Origin: Stramonita haemastoma
Taxonomy: Eukaryota > Mollusca > Gastropoda > Neogastropoda > Muricidae
DNA length: 30,000 nucleotides
Assembly: GCA_030674155.1 (NCBI GenBank)
Contig: CM060316.1
Span: forward strand, 83,651,745 to 83,681,744
Direction: 5' to 3'
In this document: piece after piece, positions 23,025-30,000 of the stretch
How the letters are laid out: every line of letters begins with the position of its first letter
Position numbering within the stretch: position 1 is the stretch's first letter
Translations under genes and position numbers: made by a program
Notes under the pieces: model-generated
What the model saw: the letters and a program-made list of their open reading frames with translations, nothing else
What the model was told of the DNA's origin: nothing
Databases searched by the model: none

Positions 23025-24640
23025 GTTTTTATGCAGGCTGTTTCAATGAAATGCGCTCAACTTCCCATTCTAGGTACCCTTCTGATTTTCAGACTGATCA
23101 GGTGATTGGGCTCTGGCTCTGTAAGTTCATTTCATTGCGTCTGAGGTTTTTTGTTTGGTTGTTTTTTATCCTTTCATTTGTCACCAACATGGTCTTTCTT
23201 GGAGGTGACATCGGTCCTCGTGGTTGGAAGGGCTGTCAACAGTGATGATGTGTACTTCAATTCATGCATGGATGTGTAAATGTGGACAGTTTCAGATGAA
23301 GAATCTCTCCTTATTTCAAACTGTGTGTATGTCCTGTGGGTATTTTGTATTCTGCAGTTGAGGACAAAGTGGTACATAGAGTTGTGTGAATGTTGCTGGT
23401 GTCCTGATAGCCTTTCCATTGCTGTATAGAAGCTGTATAGAACTGTTGTTATAAAGATGACCAGTTGGGACAAAAAAAGTGTGGTGGATGTGAGCAACTC
23501 TTTTTTTTTTTTTTCTTTTTTTTCTCCTCATTCATTTTCTTGTTTTGCACTAAAGCACTGCAAGGATTCTCCACAGTATTTTCATTGTATAGATATATTT
23601 TCACTATTTTAACTTTTGTACATTTTTCCTTGCCCTCTTTTTGTGCTCACCAGAGCTTGTTTTTGAGTGGTCATTGGTTTTTGTTGATGAGTGTAGAAGA
23701 AGCAAGTGCATGATAGGGGGAGATGGAAGGCAAAGAGGTGGACTCTTTCAAAACAGACCTGGAGGTACAATGCGACTACCTCCCTCTCGTTCTTCCTTGT
23801 CTGTTACCAGCGGGCATAATTGACCCTGTGTGCTTACACTTTTTTGCCTTGAATAGTCTTTTGGTTCTACTGTAGATCAGCTTCCGTTGCCATGATTGAT
23901 CTATATCTTTCGTTGACCCATTAGAGCTGAAGGAAAGAGAGGCTGATCAGACTGTTTTCCCATCTGGAGACTATTTCGCTGTGGGTCATCAACGTCACAG
24001 AGCTTCATCAATTCTATGGTGCTTTACAAAAAGCTGTTAAACTGGACACCATTTGTTTGGAGTATGGAATAACACAGAAATTTTTAGATGCTGTTGTCAC
24101 AGTCCAGCTTGTCAGAAAAACTCTTGCATGTTGTGGGAGGGTGGAGAAATATGATGGTGGCAGTTGGTTCTGCTGTTGGTTAGGATATAAAATGTCTAAT
24201 ATGTACAGATAGATTTGCCTGTGCAATTTCAAGGTGTTGCATGGAAAACATTGAGAAGCACCTCTTATTCCTTCACCTGCCATCTTTTTTTTCAAGTTAA
24301 TGAATGTTCTGGTTGCACCTGTTGAAGGTTCAAAAACTTACTGAAGCGTTGTTATTTCACTTACACGATTTCTTTCTCTTTTTTGTTGTTGTTTGTTTTA
24401 TACTGTTTTATTTTGTTTTATATTGTTTTATTTTTTGCTTTTGTTTTTAACAAGATATTCACTTTCCATAGTGCATTGACTTTCCCATACTTTCATCAGG
24501 AAAAGTAAGGTCTTTTTGTTTTTAGACCATTGTAGATGGTGAAGATTAGAGAAAAGTACTGGATTTAGTTTATGTTTGGTGGTGGCGGTGTAAAGAATGT
24601 GTGGGACACAAATTTGTGCCTGCTGTAAAAAATGGGGCTA
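23025..24640 (+). other. Noncoding stretch, no gene recognised
   Basis: Mostly T-rich unique sequence with a T/C tract at 23500-23525 and TTTTATTTTGTTTTA-like text at 24400-24435. The open frames through it lack any family signature. Confidence 0.6.
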
Positions 24641-24641
24641 T

Positions 24642-24739
24642 GTGAATGATGGCTGTGTACATCCCTCCAAGCAGTGGAACGCAGATGGAGTGTGAATGAC
24701 GGCTATAGACCCAGCTGCAAGCAGTGGAGTGCAGATGGA
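24642..24739 (+). repeat. Tandem duplication, 50-bp period
   Basis: GTGAATGATGGCTGTGTACA at 24642 and GTGAATGACGGCTATAGACC at 24692 start two copies of a 48-bp unit. Both end GCAGTGGA..GCAGATGGA. Divergence is modest. Confidence 0.8.
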
Positions 24740-25928
24740 CGGGGAGGAAAGAAACGTTATGCAGGCAGCTTGGACAGGTACAGGACTTTCTCTGGGATTC
24801 CTTTGGTCTCTTGTTTGTTGTTATTACATGATGCACTGTTTGCTTTTGGGTTTTCAGCTTGCATCCCCATTCTGTTTTCACTGAGTGGTCTTGTGTACAG
24901 TTTGTTTTGTTGCCAGTTGTCTTTGGTTATGAATGCTGCTTCTTTTCTCTTTTTCTTCTCTTCCTCTTCTCTTCCTCCTCCTCTCTGTCTGTCTCTTTCT
25001 GTCTGTTGCTCTGATCTGGATAGGTGACATTACTCAGTTGTTAAATGATTATAGACTGCAAGAACTGTTCCACACTCTGTAATCCTTTGGTTTCAGATTG
25101 CCCAATTTCTGTACAAGAAAGGTGAGGTAATGAATCACTCTTGCAAATAAGCTGCAACCATTGTCCAAGAAGTACATAATGAAAACATGGGGTTATCGTA
25201 CTGATGTCAACACAGTGGATTGTGTTAGTTATGGCTGAAATGTTTAAAAATTGACAAAATTACCTTCAAGTGACAATTGTTTGTAGCTATTTGTATCCCA
25301 GAAAAGACAGTTGTTTGCTTTTAAAGAGGCAGGGATGTATGCATAAACCTACATAACATATTTTTAGTCGGTGATGCTCAGAATGGACAGCAGAATGAAA
25401 ATCTTGAGTTCCTCGAGTAGAGCTCCAAGGTTCACCAATGGAGAGATTTTGCATATGCCACCAGTTTTAACAACAAGTAAGATGTAATGTATAAGCCATT
25501 TTAAACATTAGTGTATTTGATGTGTAGTTTTGTTTTTAACAAGATTTTAGTGAAATTCTTGGCAAGTTTTTCTTAATTTGAATTGATATATATATTTTGA
25601 GAGAAAAATGACTGGAAGCAAATGGTGATAAGCTCTCTTGAGTGGCTTCTAGTTTCTTACATCACCTCTAATGCCATGGCAAAAGAGAGCATCAGGTCAG
25701 TAGGGAATACCAAGAAAGTTGTGCAGTTTTGTTGTTGTCATTGTTTGTTCAATTTTTCTTCTTTTGGGTTTTTTGTTGTTTTTTTTTTTGTTTGTTTTGG
25801 TGGTTTTGTTGGTTTTGTGGGGGGGGGGGTTTGTTGTTGGTTTTTTTTGGGGGACATTGTTAAGGGTTCTTTTTCTTATTTTCAAAGTTACTTATTGATT
25901 TGGAACAGATAGTGAGAAGCTTTTTGAA
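24740..25928 (+). other. Noncoding stretch, no gene recognised
   Basis: It contains pyrimidine-rich text at 24940-25005 and a GT/G homopolymer-rich patch at 25775-25855 (including a G10 run). No coding or RNA gene signature was found. Confidence 0.55.
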
Positions 25929-25946
25929 ACACACACACACACACAC

Positions 25947-26009
<63 letters not shown>
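25929..26009. repeat. (CA)n microsatellite
   Basis: About 40 CA units with one AACA interruption. Confidence 0.97.
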
Positions 26010-26474
26010 CCTTTGCCTTCACCTCCAGCCCAACTGGAATCATAAAAATTAATGTACAAATGACAACAGTGTCTTTTTTCCTAGAGTTGAACTCTTACCT
26101 ACAGTGGCAATTAATAGATTGATTAATCAGAGATTACACTCATTAGTAACAAGGAAACTCATTGTAGCTGGAACTCATTGCCCCAGCTCAATTTCGTGTC
26201 ACTCCTGCTCATTCCTGTCTCAGATAAAGGTGGCAATACTTTTCAGTTGTAGAAAGAAGAAGAAAAAAAAGCATATATAATTGTATATATATATATATAG
26301 AGATATGATACCCAGCCCTTTACTTATTCTTGACTAACTTGAAGCTGTACATGCTGAAAATTTCAAACTGGTGGTTAAAAAACACAAAAAAAAACTCACC
26401 AAGAATCTGAGCAATAAGGACTGTTCCCAGAAACTTATTCTTTGATCGCTTTTTTTTTTTTAAATGGTATGCGA

Positions 26475-26478
<4 letters not shown>

Positions 26479-26523
<45 letters not shown>
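26479..26523. repeat. (GT)n microsatellite
   Basis: About 22 GT units preceded by GCGAGTGC. Between 26010 and 26478 only AT-rich sequence with a small TATATA patch (about 26284-26300) is visible. Confidence 0.97.
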
Positions 26524-26525
<2 letters not shown>

Positions 26526-26639
26526 TGAGTTATCGCCTCTGTGGGTCTGTCCATCCTTCCAGCAAAACTGTCTCTTCTCGTCATCTTTATCACAGGTGGC
26601 TTCTGAGTGCTGTTTCATGTGAAGCTAAGTCAGTTTTTG

Positions 26640-26685
26640 AATAAATCAGTTCACTGCAAATTTCTTGTGTGTCTGTCTGTGTCTG
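26640..26685 (+). promoter_or_regulatory. Candidate polyadenylation signal with GT-rich downstream element
   Basis: AATAAA at 26640-26645 is followed after about 16 bases by TTGTGTGTCTGTCTGTGTCT. Hexamer plus GT-rich downstream element is the normal animal arrangement. If used by GRB2 it would give a 3' UTR of about 10.7 kb. Microsatellite GT richness could make this coincidental. Confidence 0.3.
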
Positions 26686-26689
26686 TGAA

Positions 26690-26825
26690 AGAGAGAGAGA
26701 GTGTGTGTGTGTGTGTGGTGTGTGTGTGTGTGAAAACCTGCCTCTTGTGTCTTTCCCTCTCTCTTTCCTTACCTCATTCTCACACCTTCCCTCTCTCTCC
26801 TCCCTGTTCTACCCCCGGCCCTCCA

Positions 26826-26856
<31 letters not shown>

Positions 26857-26888
26857 CCTCCCCTCCCCCCCCCCCCCCCCCCCCCCCA
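26690..26888. repeat. Cluster of GA, GT and CT repeats with a poly(C) run
   Basis: A short GA run and GT run (26690-26732) are followed by CT-rich DNA (26755-26860) and a C run of about 22 (26866-26887). Open frames on both strands here reflect the repeats. Confidence 0.95.
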
Positions 26889-28480
26889 GCTCTCTCCATT
26901 CAACTTCCTCACATTCTGTTTTCTCAACAAAAGCATTGCAGGGCAAAGCCCCCAACTCGTCATCTGACATCATTAGAAGTTTAGAGCATTGTCAAAGAAA
27001 CGCCAACGCCGAAGGAAGTCAGAGCCCTGGGCCAATTAGTTCAGCTCACCTGAAGACTAACTGCATTCGTGACATATCATACCCCATACATTTAACATCT
27101 ATGCCATGCTTGCGCATTTGTTTATATATATAATATAATTAGTAGATTTTAACCGAGAAGAGGAGACGCTTTCGGGATGTAGATGATGTTAAGTGTTCTG
27201 GAGTCTGTTCATCAGTATGGTGAAAATGGTGCTTTATAACGATCATCATCAACACTGAAGGATTTCCAAGTTATCATGAATGATGGATGTGCTAGTGAGG
27301 TTTTGTCAGTGATTCAAATGAGAGTCCTTAACCGACTTTTTTTTTTTTTTTTTTTTGAATAGGGTGAATTAAAACAACAGACGAGCTCAACGACCGTTTT
27401 ATACTTGTATCATGACGAGGAGTGATTTGAGTACAGTGCTGCAGCAGTTTGTATCGTGTTTTTTAACAGGGGAAAACTAGTGGACCTTCTTTCTACTCGT
27501 AGTTCAGGTCTGTCTCAAGGAACTTGTCACTGGGGTTATGAGCGAGTGGTGGTGTTGAGGTGAGAATGCTGTAACTGTTATCTTTACCACACGTTTTCCC
27601 TGTGTAGAACAAGTCACACCTGTAGTCATTCATAAACGAGCTGAGTTTTGGGGATCTTAACATAAATCTTCATGTCTTGCATCCACGACCACAGTCAATT
27701 AATTAGAAACAAAATAGCCTACTGCACCCTCTCTCCCGACAAGAAGCGTATAGGAAAGGTGATTGGTGATGATGAACAGAGAGTAGGTTACAAGGAGAAC
27801 TAGAAAGCTGATACATGACCGAGTTGTGCAGACCTGGTTTAGTCTTCGTAATGCAGGAGTATTTTCTTAAAACATTTTTACAGCTAACATCGTCACTTTA
27901 AAATTCTTAACAATTCTGATTTATTATTTCCCATGAAATCTTTGTGAGGGGACTCTTCATGGATCTGCTACATCTGATCTCTCACAAAACTTCACTTTCT
28001 GTTCTTTTGCCGAGCGGTTTGATTCCTACTGTGTGACTTGGAACATAAGAGAAAACGTTTGGTGAAGATTATGGTGCTTCAGTTTAGACGAAAAGCAGAA
28101 ATCGATAGGATATCATCCTTCTAATGCAAACTGGAACAATTAAAAAGAATTGGAAAATGTAGAAATCAATTTGATGATTTCTTTAATATTCTAAAATACT
28201 CGGTTTGGGGTCAGCTTTTGATACTATCAATACTGGATCAGTGAAAATTCCGAATTGTTTAAATGAAATTGATACACGTGGTAGGTAAGACTTGGCAACC
28301 ATAATATAGATAGTTTCACATGCTTTTTAGAAATATCCTGACATAGACAACAGCCCTTACGATTTCCTATTTAATCTTATGCAGCTTGGTTTGTTTCTAA
28401 GGAACGTTCATTTTTGTCCACCGATCCGCTCTGGAAAATTTCTGACTTCTATGTTATCATCGACTGTAATACAAAAAGAC
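26889..28480 (+). other. Noncoding stretch upstream of the next gene
   Basis: No gene or interspersed repeat recognised; a T tract lies at about 27338-27356. A promoter for the exon at 28615 could lie here, but no clear TATA or initiator can be assigned. Confidence 0.5.

Positions 28481-28569
<89 letters not shown>
28481..28569. repeat. (CA)n microsatellite
   Basis: About 44 uninterrupted CA units ending 45 bases before the start codon of the next predicted exon. Confidence 0.98.
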
Positions 28570-28571
<2 letters not shown>

Positions 28572-28614
28572 AAGAAGATGGGGAGAATGTAACAGGAAGC
28601 AGAAGCTGAAGGCA

Positions 28615-28734
28615 ATGGCCATGGCAGAAAAAAATGGGAGAAAAAAGGGGGACACCCTGATAGAGGAAGTGGAGACAGAGATAACCACCACTGTGACCAC
28701 TACAGAGATCACCCGTTTTCGGCCAGAAGGAATG
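28615..28734 (+). CDS. Probable first coding exon of an unidentified gene
   Basis: An ATG in fair context (GGCAATGGCC, with a second in-frame ATG two codons on) opens 40 codons. They end exactly at a consensus donor, AATG|GTAAGT, in phase 0. The peptide is basic at first ([15 protein letters not shown]), then acidic (IEEVETE), then threonine-rich ([18 protein letters not shown]), with no hydrophobic segment. An acceptor-like AATGTAACAG at 28585-28594 could begin the exon. The next exon would lie beyond the window, since 28735 onward is microsatellite and transposon. I do not recognise the protein. Confidence 0.5.
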
Positions 28735-28759
28735 GTAAGTTTTTCCTTTGTGTGTGTGT

Positions 28760-29882
<1,123 letters not shown>

Positions 29883-29968
<86 letters not shown>
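29883..29968. repeat. (TA)n microsatellite, right side of the hAT-like insertion
   Basis: Pure TA/AT run with one phase slip near 29938. It is the continuation of the TA run left of the element at 28827-28906. Confidence 0.97.
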
Positions 29969-29970
<2 letters not shown>

Positions 29971-30000
29971 TCTCTTGTTCCTGTTTTTTCGTTTATTCCG

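Noticed and set aside
24674..25027. 117-codon plus-strand frame with hydrophobic middle
   Set aside because: It starts in a local duplication and ends in a pyrimidine-rich Ser/Pro/Leu tract; no splice signals, family motif or compositional support.
26607..27133. Overlapping 125 and 154 codon plus-strand frames
   Set aside because: Driven by GA, GT, CT and C repeats; no conserved segment on either side.

Overview
This is an animal nuclear genome window. It has intron-split genes with GT-AG junctions, one recognisable metazoan signalling gene, dense dinucleotide microsatellites and several tRNA-derived SINEs. The GRB2 protein is closest in style to invertebrate drk/sem-5 proteins (it has the AKHDF start). 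One SINE family looks like repeats I associate with gastropod mollusc genomes, so a marine gastropod (perhaps a caenogastropod) is my best guess; that placement is inference from memory.

Layout. 1-250: the last coding exon of an unidentified membrane-protein gene on the minus strand. 340-4300: intergenic DNA packed with tRNA-derived SINEs and CA/GA/GT microsatellites. 4350-15905 (+): a complete five-coding-exon GRB2 gene (SH3-SH2-SH3 adaptor, about 218 residues). Its introns hold a third kind of tRNA-SINE, three copies of the commonest SINE family, a perfect-LTR miniature LTR retrotransposon (TRIM) and a MITE-like inverted-repeat element. 15906-28600: a 12.7-kb T-rich stretch with no recognisable gene, probably long 3' UTR plus intergenic DNA, carrying simple repeats, two 50-bp-period duplications and one unexplained GC-richer block (20100-20390). 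28615-28734 (+): a probable first coding exon of an unidentified gene. 28760-29968: a TATC/TA microsatellite interrupted by a 976-bp hAT-like element that itself contains a SINE fragment.

Main points. (1) The last GRB2 exon lacks one base in a T run at 15741-15743, which shifts the C-terminal SH3 out of frame although the rest of the domain is intact; a sequencing error is the likeliest cause. (2) The 669-bp element at 12067-12735 has two apparently identical 278-bp LTRs, TG...CA ends, a 4-bp target duplication, an 18-nt primer-binding site with tRNA 3'-end geometry and only 113 bp between the LTRs. It is a very young TRIM lying 227 bp upstream of the SH2-encoding exon 4. (3) Exon 3 is frame-neutral and covers the segment missing from the mammalian Grb3-3 isoform. 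(4) Two SINE families with different tRNA heads share a central core.
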